From Pyrocephalus nanus (Eukaryota > Chordata > Aves > Passeriformes > Tyrannidae), in NCBI GenBank assembly GCA_038380795.1, contig CM076266.1:12484001-12548000 (forward strand): a DNA stretch of 64,000 nucleotides, given 5' to 3'. Numbering within the stretch: the stretch's first letter is position 1; each line of letters begins with the position of its first letter. Shown here piece after piece: positions 12,901-24,600 of this stretch. A model generated the notes under the pieces. It searched no databases. It was not told the DNA's origin and worked only from the letters and a program-made list of their open reading frames with translations. Position numbers and translations under genes: made by a program.

Positions 12901-15900
12901 GTTGTTTCATGTCAACCTTTAGAGGATTATACCAGTCTTATAGTAAAATAAAGATAGGATCCTGTTCATTCTTAGTCACTTAAAATGAATAAGTCTTTAA
13001 AATCCTCAACTTGGTTGACTCTTTTCCTTTGAATCTTTCTGCTGCCCAGACCTGTTATCTGTACACCCAGCAAACATCATTAGGAGAAAAATTGAGTGTG
13101 TTCTACGTCACTCTGAGCAGTCACCAGCTCCAGGAAAATGGAAGACATTTCTTGAAAGTAATCAACATCTTCTAGGAAGAAAATTGCACTGGAATATTTT
13201 CATCTGACATGGAATTAAATTAAAAGGAAAACAAAAAGCTTCTGAGAGAGTCAAAGTGGAGTGGTCTGTGTCCTGAAAATGCTGAGTGGTCAGGATTTTC
13301 AGACAAGAAGATTCTCCCTCCAAGTATAGTGCTGGTGTGAGCCCTCAAAGCGTTGCCAACTGGAATCACTCCTGTAAGCTGCTCTAGGTTGGATACAAGT
13401 TGTACAATCTCCCATATGCTCTCTAACCATTGCATGCCCCTTTAGCAGTGTCAGATTCATCTTTTACAGAAGAAGGAATAAAATTCTTTTCTTACACACT
13501 CTTTGTGGGAAAGGATGAATGAAGGGACGAGCAAGGAAAAGAGTGGTTGAGACACAAGTGGCTGAAAGAGGGACTGAAATTGCATTGAGACACTAATCAT
13601 CTAAGAGAAGGAGTCATTGGGACACCAGGATCATTCCTGGTGCTCTGGCCTGCCTGTAGCTGGACTCTCAGCTCTGCTCCCTCCATGTAGCTGGAAGATG
13701 TCCTTAGCCATCCTCTTTCTTCCTTGGCAAAGCATGTATATCTCTTTACCTCAGATGTGTTCTGTTTGGTTTCAGTTAGGTATAACTCTAATCTATCAAA
13801 CCTTTCCTTTAGGGTTCATACCGAAGAGCATCTCAAATGTCTGTAAAGGCAGCCTGGGAGAAAAATATCTGTGCTCCTGGGCCTCCTAGCTCACCTGTCT
13901 CCTGGAGAGTTACTTTTCCTATTGCTGTTTTTTTACAAGACATACTGGAAGGCAATTTTGTCAGCTTTTCCTCTGTCATATATTTTGGGTAGTCTATTTC
14001 TGGTAGTCTTCTGCATTTCCTTTATTTCTAGCTGCATGGTCACCAATAGCTTAATTCTGTCCTTTCTAAACTCAGTTTTCAATATTTACTACCATCAAGT
14101 ACCAGTACTGGGAGCAAAACAAACAAACAACTTGAAATGAGCAGGGAGGGAAAAACCGTTCTTTTTATGAAATTGCCCAGTGAAAAATTTAAAAATAGTA
14201 ACAACATTAAAGAGTACAGTGAGTTTATCTTTGACTTGAGTCTGTTTTCGGCACTTTACCAATTTTAATCTCTTTTCCTATATGCTTGTGTTGTAGCTTC
14301 ATCTGGTTGGTTTTTTGCCTATTCTCCCTTAGGAAATATTTTCTAATTAGTGCAGTAGTGAAAAAAATGACCTAGCAAGTGCTAAAGTATACCTATATAT
14401 GCTGAAGGATTGTTTCATAACTGATACAAAACTGTCATCACATATCATGCTTATATTGTTTCCTCCTGCTGAAAGGATTTACACTTCAGATAATTTCTGT
14501 TTTCATAACAAGCCTCATAAACCCTTCAGGAACAAACTCTGTCCTTCGCTTATGCCAATACAAATTATGGTGCCTTTCATTCACTCTCAGAATCAAACTT
14601 CAAAAAAACCCACACAGTCAGAAAAGCAGATAAAAAAATGTACCTATGTAACATAAAAAATGAAATAAAAGCCCCTCTTTAGCAATCCTGTAGATTACTA
14701 GTATTCTTGTAAACTCTACATTGTTTTACAGTGGCAAAATATCAAAACACTCAATGATGAGCTAAAGCATCAAACAGTGGGATTCTATGAATTTTCTTAC
14801 CACGTCACCACTGCACACATATCAACATCGTGTGTTTATTCATGCAGAAAATTAAGACTATTCAAGACTATTTTTATTTTTCTCTCTTATATATTTATCT
14901 CTTATATAATGCTAGATTTCCAATAAACCATTATTGCTATTTTCTTGTGGACATTATCAAAGAGGAGCATGTCATTTGAAAGTAAGTAACCTTGCTATTT
15001 CTTACAATATTTTTCAGTTTTTTAACAATATTTATCTTCAGGTCAAATAATGGTAATAATGGAAAATTACTGACCCATTAGGGTGACAGCAATGGCACCC
15101 TATAAGCAAAAGGCCACTTAGTTTTATTACTTCATTCCTGGGTTGCTGAAGAATCCCTCCATAGATCACTTTCCTCCAGCAATCAGCAATCTCACCTCAC
15201 AGTGTACCGGTGTGGTACAAGTGAGCTGTTATTTAGCTATATCCATGCTGAGAGGGAAAAAAAGAGAAAATTCTTCAGCAGTAAGTGGATTCTGTGATTT
15301 TTCATCATTTCCTTATTTTAATTATGATATTCCCTTGTTCACTGCATAAGAGTAAGACTTAAAGTGTGTTACTCCCATCCTGAGGAGGTGGGTGTATATA
15401 TGCTCAGAATATGTGTCAATTTGAGAGCAGAACACTGGTTCAGTGCACCTGCTCTGTGTTGTATGATGTGATTGTGGACAGTGAGCTCAACTAAAGTCCC
15501 TGCCACCATATGGGTGTGACAACCATATACAAACTATACCCACTTCATATTTTTGTAATACTTTTTTTTTTAAAAGTTTCATTACGGTCTCAAACAAAAC
15601 TGAATGAAAGTTTTTCTCCAAAATTTATCGCAGATGAAACCTTTGTTTTCATCAAGGCTGTAACTTGCAAAAAAATCTGAAAGCTGAAAGCTTTAGTGAT
15701 ACAGGTAAAAACAGCCTATTTGTAACAGAATCATTTTGGAAGGAGGGTATGTGTTCTTGTTTGTTTCTGTGTTTTATTTTTGTTATTTTCATTTCAATAG
15801 AAAGCCAAGCATTTCTAGAAAACAAAAAATCAATTCCTTACTGAGGTGAGTTGATTAACTAGAGCTACCTGGCTCAGAAGTGCTACACTAACATCTGTCT

Positions 15901-16535
15901 GCTTTCAGGATATTTGTGAATAAGCTTTCATATTCAGCTGTTACATATCCACATTTTCCAGAGATGCTGGAGACTTTAAATATATAAATCCTAATTTCTA
16001 GATGATCTTAAGTGCCATAGCAGAGAAAACTTTAGAAACAATTCTAAGCAAAGTGTGATGGGAAAGTTTTGACAAGTTCATTTAAAGAGGAGAAAGTTTA
16101 TAAAAATTTAAGACATTAAAAATAATAAAAATAAAAAAGCTCTTTCCTTAATCTATTTTCTCTCCATCTCAACTGGTGCAGTCCATTTCTTGCTGCTGCA
16201 GTGATATGTTGTAAACACTCAAAGCAGTGTATCCTTTCTCAGGTATGCTGTTGTGATTGCTTGCCAGCCCTCTGATATGACAAACAGGAGAGATTTCAGG
16301 AATGTTTGCACTGCTCATTCCAGCCTTACAAGTAGATGCTATCAGAAAACAGATGACTTGGTTTATCAAGTTATGTAAGACGCAAGGAATCTGGAAGTGT
16401 TTACTGTGACAGAAACTCAAATTCCAAGCAGAGGGCTCTCATTTCAGGGTATTTTACAGTCTTTTGAAGCCTGTCAGCACAGTTCTTAGTCTTTAATTTG
16501 TCTGGCCAAAGCTGATGCTAACACTTTAAATTATT

Positions 16536-16553
16536 AAAAAAAAAAAAAAAAAA
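16536..16553. repeat. A18 homopolymer
   Basis: Eighteen A residues in unique sequence. No retrocopy was recognised upstream. Confidence 0.9.
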
Positions 16554-17966
16554 TCAACAAACCAAATAGGTGGGGTAATCACTTCTCAGCAAAACACATG
16601 GGATGGTATAGGACAAACCAAAGCTATTTGGAAGGTGCAGTGCACACACATACATGTGTATACACACCACAAACTCATAACTTTGCCTAAAACTTTATTT
16701 CCTTGAGTTAATTAATTCCATTGACTATGCTGGAACATGATTTCACTCATCTAAAGAGTTATCTAAAAGAAAAAAAAAATTACATATATTTATGATTGGA
16801 GAGAGTTATTTAGCCAATGATCAAAGGACTGCCAAAGAGCAAGAGTTGTCCATCAGAAAGTTGAGGTCACCATAAGATTGTGGCTGCTGCTTCCTGTTAC
16901 TGAGCATCTCTAAATTTCCCCCCTAGTGGTAGAGCAGAGCTGTGGGCAACCTTCCTTCTGTAGGGAGGGTCTCCAGGATGACTTTACCTTACTGAACTCA
17001 GGGCTGCTTCAAGGTACAGATAAGATGTGCAATGGTCTACCACAGGCACCATGTGGCACAAAATATAGGGGTGGCACACAACAGAACACAACAGAAGCAG
17101 ATCACTGACCACAGACAGAAAACCCAGGGTGGCTGAGTAGGGTTGTCTGTGAGTCTGCTGAAAAAAGGACAGAGGGGAAAAAGAAAATTCTGACTCACTA
17201 CCTGTGATCTTGCTCAAATGGGTTTACTTTATTCAAAGTTGCAACACACTGCACACAGGCTGCTGTCTTTCCCCAGCACAGAGCCATCCTCCACCTCCCT
17301 TTGATGAAAGTGCTCTTTGTTCTAGAAGACCACATTTTTATTTTTGTAGATGTTATAATAGAAATATGAAGGACCTACAGAGCAGAGGAAGCAGTAGTTT
17401 TATGATAATAATATTTGTTTCAGGTCTACTAAAGACTTGTACAATATACTTGTAAGGGAGATTTACTTTATGCAGACTAATGAAAACTGTGAAATCTTTA
17501 CAGGAGCTTGCATACCTCTGAATTCAGTCTCATGTTCCTCACATGTTAAAATTATCATTTTCCCATTATTCAGAGGCAAGGGCAGCCATACCAAATCAGT
17601 AATCAAAAGCACCTTCTGTAACTACTAGAGAAATAAAGATCTCTAAGTACCCCCATAATCTTAAAAGTTCCTGTAATCTCATGAAATTAAAATTCTTGTT
17701 ACAAAAGCAAATATGGAACTTCATGCAGATGTTAATATCTGATTATGAGAATGTCAATTTTGTACTGAATAATCAAGATTTTTCCCTGTTATCCTTATAA
17801 GTCCAACATTAGGTCAAGGCATACATCATGTTTCATGAAGAAGCAGGATAAATATTTTAATATTTTTAAGATACATCCCATGAACATGGTAAGTCAGATG
17901 GCTCTGTCCTATCACTTCAAGGATTCAGTGACATTTGCAACATCCTTTTGTGCTCACATTTTCTTT

Positions 17967-17986
17967 TATATATATATATATATATA
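17967..17986. repeat. (TA)10 microsatellite
   Basis: Ten uninterrupted TA units, likely length-polymorphic. Confidence 0.9.
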
Positions 17987-19029
17987 ATTCTTTATTGATG
18001 CAGTGTTAGATGACAAAAATGGCTGTTCATTTTTGCCTGATAAGCCTCTGATTTATTGCTAAGAATCAAATATTTATTAATCATTTGAGCTCAGGATATG
18101 AAATAATTTTTCAAGTTGTCCAGCTGAGCCCATCCGGTTAAATTTTCCCATCAATTGTAAGAGATGGTGTAAAGTTGGCCCTGAATGTCAATCCGTCTTC
18201 AGGAACAGTTATAATTTCAGTCTCAACCTCTGCATCAATGCTTAGACAGTGAGTTATGAATTTTCAGTCTCCTGCAGAACTAGTCCTTCACAAGTTCACT
18301 TCTGACATGAGAAGTAAAAGCATCAGATTTGGATTATGCTGCTACACAGGTACATTCTAGTGCCAAGCCCTTGATAAAGAAACAAAGCATAATTTCTTTT
18401 AAATTTTTGGATAAGTTCTAGACATGCTGTCACAGGAACCCAAAATTTCTTAAATAAGTCAAAGTACCTAACTACATTAAATATCTCTTTACTGAGGCTT
18501 GGAATTCCTAAGAATTTCAAGTGTATTTTGCACGAGTATACTAGTATAAGGAAATTTTTAATTAAAAAATTATGGTTTGTTTTGCAAAATATGTGATAGA
18601 ATATTAGGGAGAAAAATTTCTTTTGAACATCAAGGTACTTATTTTCAAAATATTTTTCTACAGTTATTTTTTTAAACAATGGTCAGGTGTCTGGTTACAT
18701 GCAACAAAACGCCACAATATAAAGTATTTTTAAATTTTTGCTATGAGAATTAAATAACTATTAACATTCAAATTAGACTGGATTAGTGAGAAAATATGCT
18801 ACTTTCCACTTTTTTTTTCATGTACATCTTTAGATTCTAGAAAAGATTATCAGCTAACAATACTGTTTTTTTTCTGCCATAAATTACTAATCAACTTAAT
18901 TATTTATAAAGTTATTGACAGAGCAACAATCTTTAAAAAAAATTGTTATCTATCCAAGATAGTTCTGATTCCACTACCGATGGAATTTTATATCTATGGA
19001 AAACAAAAAATTGAATGGCTTTTCTCTTC

Positions 19030-19092
19030 AGAGAGGAAGGGAGAGGGGGAGGACAGGGGAGGGGAGGGGAGGGGGGTGGAGGGGAGGAGGAT
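19030..19092 (+). repeat. Polypurine tract with G-quadruplex motif
   Basis: About 63 nt of nearly pure A/G on the plus strand, with only a C at 19054 and a T at 19077. At 19056-19076 four G runs of at least four are separated by single A residues, the classic short-loop G-quadruplex pattern. It abuts the TAGAA array that follows. The proline-rich minus-strand frame crossing it is only a translation of this repeat. Confidence 0.85.
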
Positions 19093-19097
19093 AAAAC

Positions 19098-19166
19098 TAG
19101 AATAGAATAGAATAGAATAGAATAGAATAGAATAGAATAGAATAGAATAGAATAGAATAGAATAGA
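19098..19166. repeat. (TAGAA)n pentamer microsatellite
   Basis: Sixty-nine nucleotides of perfect pentamer, about 14 copies of TAGAA (TTCTA on the minus strand). The array lies exactly where the minus-strand CR1 starting at 19167 should carry its 3' terminal octamers (ATTCTATG family). The simplest reading is that the array grew from that CR1 tail. Confidence 0.95.
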
Positions 19167-19375
19167 TTTCCATTGGAAATAACCTACAGCAGTAAAGTAG
19201 TCCAACTACCTGACCAGTTCAAGGCTGATCATAAATTAAGGCATGTCGTTAAGGACATTGTCCAAATGACTCTTAAACATTGAAAGGCTTGTGGCATTGA
19301 TCACCTCTTTAGGAAGCCTGTTCCAGTGTTTGACCACCCTTTTGAGAAAGAAATGCTTCCCAATGTCCAATCAAG
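19167..19375 (-). mobile_element. CR1 LINE 3' fragment
   Basis: Read on the plus strand, the segment holds the reverse complement of a CR1 3' end: a 'GTCCAACTACCTGACCAG'-like block, then 'GCCTGTTCCAGTGTTTGACCACCC' and 'AGAAATGCTTCC' blocks, which match the end of ORF2 and the 3' UTR of CR1. Its 3' boundary is at the left, where the pentamer array replaces the usual octamers. It is 5'-truncated near 19375, shortly after CAATGTCCAATC. Only the last part of the element is present, so there is no reverse transcriptase domain. Confidence 0.85.
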
Positions 19376-19778
19376 CTTTATTGCAAGATTTTTTTAATTA
19401 CAAGAAACACAATCTGTGATCCCACTTTGATCAGATTTTCAGTCTTTAAAAGTAACACTAATGCTAAATTTTATCTATAATGACATTTTATTATTGAGGT
19501 TTTGTTATAATTTTGTGCTGCCTTGTTTGGCCTAGCTCTTATCAACTTCAAAATGACCACACTTATCCACATCAGCTAAAGATTGTTTTCTGAGAACAGA
19601 TGTTCCATATGAATTTTGAGCATCAGTAAGCCAAAAGAGTTATCAAAGATTGTACCATCATCCCAGCTGAAATGCAGCTGTTGTTAAGCACTATGTTATT
19701 CTTCCAGAAAAGAGAACACTGTATTTCCCAAGAGTCCCTGGCCCGTGTGAGCCAATTTCTCCAATAACAGTGATCTAT
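19376..19778. other. Unique spacer between two CR1 tails
   Basis: No gene or clear repeat. The right part may be diverged 5' sequence of the plus-strand CR1 that follows, but I could not follow it. Confidence 0.5.
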
Positions 19779-19842
19779 TTGGACTTGATGGTCCTTGTGG
19801 GTCCCCTCCTGTTCAGAATATTCTATAATTCTGTGATTCTGG
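19779..19842 (+). mobile_element. CR1 LINE 3' terminus
   Basis: The block TTGGACTTGATGGTCCTTGT, then GGGTCCC, leads into terminal octamers ATTCTATA (19820-19827), ATTCTGTG (19828-19835) and a partial third. This is the standard 3' end of a plus-strand CR1. Only about 65 bp is recognisable. It faces the minus-strand CR1 tail 400 bp upstream. Confidence 0.9.
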
Positions 19843-21225
19843 TGGTCAGCACTTGTAGCATCTTAGACACAGTGCAAGAGCACTCAGTGTTGTAAAGGAA
19901 CTTTGTAGCTGGGTCTGAGGGGGGTAGACCTCACCCAGGGAGAAGACAGGAGGGATTTGTTGTCTCTCCATCTGCCATCTACAGTTACACTCCAGACTGT
20001 TTCCTCCTTTCCCCTCTTTTCAGTAGTGAATTCTAGTTCTGAAAAGAAATTGAATTGCCCTAGACAAATCCATAAAATCTCTCTTCTAAATCTGAAGTGC
20101 GACTTGAGGTATCTTTCTACACCAAATTCTTGGCATCTTCTTCTGTCTGCATATTCATACACAGAAAACTGCACCTTCCCTCTGCCTGTCTGTAAAGAGC
20201 TTGGCAATGTTTTAGCACACGTGCATGTACTTTCTCCCAAGCCCATCTCTTGCAAAGTCTTATTGACACAGGCATTGTCACACTGGTATTACACTGTATT
20301 AGTGGCCAAATAAAAGCTTCTTCAGCTTCTTGTAATGACTGTAGCCTTCTGAGCACATAGGCAGAACTAAATGCTCACAAATCTTTCTAGACGTAAGTTT
20401 TTGATACCTTGCAAGAAAATAAATTGGAAGTTTTGGTGCCAAGAGTCCATAATTATGGCTGGTGTTCATGTGAGGAACTGACAGGTTTTGTCCACTTCTC
20501 ACGAGCCTGCAAAACAATTTCAGGGCTTTATAATGGCTTGTAAACCTGTAAAGGAGAAGAGTCTCAGTTCTCATCTGTTTTATGGTTTGGGTTTTTGTCT
20601 GGTTAATGGCTTATCTGATTTGAAAGAATTATGTTTTATGGCATTTGTGATTTTTTGGATTTAAGAGATTTGCCAAGCAATTGTCTTTCCCAGAGTCAGT
20701 GGGATTTTTTTCCTGTATAGATATCCTTCAATACAGTTAAATATTTCACTGTGTAGGTTGTTTGTATTCCAGGTAAGTCTAATTTATTTTCTTGAACAGC
20801 TATAGAGCTAAGCAAAATTTAATAGTGTGCTTTCCTCTTTGTAGCTACATCAATAATCACTTTTATAGACACTTTGATAGCATTATACCACATAACATAC
20901 TTACAAAAGAGAAATCTAGATAGTATCAAATGCTATTTACAGCTAACATGCTTGCAGTATATGAAGATACTGCTCTTTAGAGAAAAAACTTTACGCTTTT
21001 TTGAAGTTTCTGATGTGTGCAGACAAAAAAAAAAAAAGGACAAAAATAGAGGACTTTTAGTGTAATGGGATATTCTTGTGGTAATGTTTTTCAGTTACCT
21101 AGACTGCTTGCAAGTTGGCACATTTCAGACTGTCAGGGGGTCCTGAGTGTACAGGAGAGAGAAGTAAAAAGCTGTGAAAACAAAACAAAAAAAAAACCAA
21201 AAAGCTGTTGTTGATCAGGCTCTTA
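19843..21225. other. Unique DNA with overlapping opposed frames
   Basis: Between 19884 and 20313 both strands are open for more than 115 codons. Neither product resembles a known family. The plus frame starts in pyrimidine-rich sequence, and no convincing splice or promoter signals flank it. The remainder, including a short A-rich stretch at about 21023-21038, holds nothing recognised. Confidence 0.45.
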
Positions 21226-21282
21226 GCAGGGTGTTGGAATAAATGGTCTCCAGAGATGCCTCCCATCCCCAATGATTCTGTG
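21226..21282 (+). mobile_element. CR1 LINE 3' terminus (diverged)
   Basis: The run TAGCAGGGTGTTGGAATAAA, then TGGTCTCCAGAGATGCC, then one octamer ATTCTGTG (21275-21282), has the order of a CR1 3' UTR end. It is very short and diverged, and no ORF2 sequence is visible upstream. Confidence 0.65.
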
Positions 21283-21589
21283 CCAGTAATTCTGCAGATC
21301 TTAATATGAGGGTATTTCTATATGCAGATTATTTTTCTCAATAATTTTTTTTTTCTGTAGAAGAAACTGTGATTCTGTATTTCATGAGAGTTGAAAATTA
21401 ATTTCTCTATTTAATGTTCATGGTTTATTACACTTTCAAGAGAAAACTTGAGTTCTAGGGTTTTAATTTAAGTAAAGGAGGGGAAAATATAGGACATGAG
21501 AAATTTAGCATATGTGGCATTTATCACTGTTGCAAAAATCCAGATCTAGCTCTTTCTTGGAATTAGCACACCTTTAGCATGATCTCTGT

Positions 21590-21650
21590 TTGAACACAGA
21601 GTGACAATGATTGTTGTGATTTACATCTGACAGCTGGGATTGTTCCCCAA
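21590..21650. promoter_or_regulatory. Candidate SOX/MEIS/E-box motif cluster
   Basis: ACAATGATTGT (21604-21614) is a perfect inverted pair of SOX half-sites around one base. TGACAGCTG (21628-21636) fuses a MEIS-type TGACAG with the E-box CAGCTG. A third SOX-like ATTGTT lies at 21639-21644. All fall within about 40 bp of sequence that is not repetitive and not coding. Such grammar is typical of tissue-specific enhancers, but each motif is short and could occur by chance. Confidence 0.3.
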
Positions 21651-24600
21651 GGAGTTCAGCCTATAGGCAGTGTCTCTAAAGGATTGATGACCACTAGAGC
21701 AATGGCATCATTAAATTTAAAGGGGAAAAAAGCAATGTTTTACCAGTGACCATTTAATATGGAAAGAAAGCAGCATTGAAACTCTTGCTCCCTCTTCATC
21801 ATGTAATTACACTTTTGACAAAAAGTTGGTTCCAGTTGCCTTATAACGCTCCAACAAAAATAGCATGGAGCCAGCCCAGGTTATTTCTGTCAAACTTTAA
21901 AAATTCTTTCAGCTCCATTGTAGGATTAACTATGTTTTTGTGAACAATAGGGAAGTCTTGAACTAGCTAAGGACTTAAAAATCAATTTAATCCCTCATTA
22001 AAACACAGCCCTACCTTTTTCTGACAAGTATAGAATGCCAGACATCAATTGACTAAATGTGATTGAACCAAGTATTTTTCTCATTAACTTTTTAATTTTG
22101 TACATAAACTAAGTATCTATTGTGTGGAGCAATTAGATTACCTAATCATGTTTATTTTTACATTTATGAGGTAAATTTACTGAAATCAAACTGTGAAACT
22201 ATATAGGCAGATCCTAATCTTACATTTCCATAGTTCCTCTTCAGTCAGAGAAATATCATAGATATAAACCAGACAATGATCTGCTGAAATACAAGAAGAG
22301 GCGAATAAAACAAGGTGCTGTCAGTTTTATCTTTACCACCTTTGCTTTTAAAACACTACTGCCCTGTACTCCCCCACACGGAGATTGCTCATTAAAATGA
22401 TGCACTACAATTGAATGATGTATAAATATAAAAGCAAGTAAGGTTGTTCAGTAAGGTATTTCTATGCCTCTAAACTCACATTTTACAAACTCACATGAAT
22501 CTACATGGAATGTAAAATATACTTCCATAAATTTTTCAAAGTATCTACTGCATTTTGCTATTTTTAGAGGAAGAAAACACTAAAAGTAGGACATTAAACA
22601 CATCACTAAATAAAGCCCACTGTGGGTAAATTTGTTTAAAAAAACATGATAAAACAATAGTTGACCATCAATAGTAGCCTGAAATATTTAGGTGTAACCA
22701 TGAATATGTTTGTAGCCATGGCTCTGACTCTTTTCAACAAAAATTAGTTAAGAAAAGGGTCAGGTGATGGACTAGATTCCACTATGGACACAAATGTGCA
22801 CGTGTTTTGTTCTTGAAGAACCTGCCTGGGCAACTGCTTTTCCCATCTCCCTAGTGTAAGGAAACTGGCAAAGGAAAAGTAGAAAGCATACCTGAGTATT
22901 TGGATTTAATAACATCTGACTGTGCAATTTGGGAACAAGCTTCTTGCTTCATTAACTCTGATAGCTCCAGTAACAGATATTTACAGGTGATCTGAGGAAG
23001 CAAAAGGAAAAATTAAGAAGAAAGGAAAAAAGCAATGATATGCAAGGAAACACAATGAGGCTTTAGAAACCATTGATCTTGTGCTGAAAAATTCAAATCT
23101 AAAAGTTCAGAAGCCACCTGAAAGAGCTGAATTTAGAGTAAATTAAAAAAAAAAAAAAGTAATTTAAGATAGGATGTACCTCATCTGACTTCACCTGTCT
23201 AAAATTTAGGCAGATGTAATTTCTGATCTAAGCTACAATACACTGAGAAATAAACCACTTCAGAGGTACTAACATACAAAATTATAGACATGGTTTAAGA
23301 TAGAATGATTTTCTTTTAAATGCATTCACCTCTCATGGGTGCCTTTTAGAGAATCATAAACACCAGGCTTATACTAGACAGCCAACATTTCCATTCAGAG
23401 AGGGATTTTGTGCTATACACCCAGGAGGATTCCCAGAGAATCAAGCAGGTTATCACAGTGTGGCAATAATTTATACAGTGGAATGATGTCAAAACTGAGA
23501 ATTGCTCTTGCCAGGTGAATCTAAGTACATGCAGAGAAATGAATATAAAGGAAATTAATTTTCCTAGTAGCAATATCAAACCTCACAAACTCTCTGAGTA
23601 CATCGATTGTTTCGATCATGTGAGTCATTAGGTCTCAACATTTGTTTAGCCTATAAACAGACATAGCTGGTATTATTATGACAATTCCTGATAAGGCTAT
23701 AATTACTGATAAGTGTTTAAAACAGAAACTTTTTCCTTAGAAAATTTGGAAAGAAGTTAATTTTATTTAAATTCTCTTAGAAATCTCCAATGGCAATTAT
23801 TTCTAATTAAATTAAGGTAAAAAGAAAATCTACTCGATCATGCATTTTTTGAAAACTTTGACTCATATCTTAGTTTTAAAAAAAATAACATTTTGAATTG
23901 TTCAGGAATGAAAATACCCACTTACATTCAAACTATGTAATTTTTATAACTTCCATTAAAGTATCATTTGCAAACAAATAATCATTAAACCTTTTTGAAA
24001 TACCCAGATTTCTACAGTGTTGGCAAAACAGCTAGCAGTCAGTTGATTTTGCATAATTAAATCCAATATGTCAGGGGCAGGTGCAGCTTTTACTTGCTGT
24101 GGGGGTGATAAAGCAGGTTTTCTTCAAAAGGCAGTTGATCCAAAACCAAATGTTTCCAAGACAGTTGAAGACACTGAAATAAAATCCTTTCAGATGACAT
24201 AGAGCTTCCAATGGTAATGAACTGGATTGAATAGATATGAAATGGAACAGGTACTTTTCTATACGTGCCATAGGCAGTTTAGTGCAGGTAATTGCTCAAA
24301 TTGAAGGGCTTGAGGTGTTCTTTCTTTTATGCACCAAGTATTCCTATTTTATCTTTATATTTTCATTCTGAATTCCCAATATTAATGGAGGAAAAATAAC
24401 AGTGTTTCTTGTATTGAACGCAAATTCAGAACCTGGCACCACGACGCCCACACAAAACCACAGGGATCTCTCAAAAGCTATGAGTAACAGCGAAAGACTG
24501 CTTAATGAAAGGTGTTCATGTCATTACTGAGTGTCATGAAAGATTTTTTTCCTCCAGTTGGAGGTCCTGAAACTGGAGAGACTCTCTCCTGAAAACCTAT

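Larger units (their letters stand above)
9946..19029. other. Unique AT-rich DNA, no gene seen
   Basis: No recognisable gene or interspersed repeat. Simple sequence present: a purine/A-rich stretch at about 10837-10866, A18 at 16536-16553, and a (TA)10 run at 17967-17986. Open frames at 10838-11146 and 18323-18679 (minus) are rich in Phe, Leu, Ile and Lys, as expected from AT-rich random sequence. Pairs of opposed frames at 13.2-14.1 kb show no domain or splice structure. Confidence 0.55.

Noticed and set aside
18323..18679. 118-codon minus-strand frame
   Set aside because: It is dominated by Phe, Leu, Ile, Lys and Tyr, as AT-rich random sequence gives. It has no domain, splice signal or family resemblance.
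19098..19166. Regular array considered as CRISPR or satellite DNA
   Set aside because: A perfect 5-bp unit without spacers in a vertebrate-type genome is a microsatellite.
18933..19205. Proline- and Ser/Ile/Leu/Phe/Tyr-repeat protein on the minus strand
   Set aside because: It is only the translation of the polypurine tract and the TAGAA array.
19884..20313. Opposed frames of 123 and 118 codons
   Set aside because: Both strands are open together, neither product is recognisable, and no transcription or splice signal was seen. Kept only as a note in the spacer entry.
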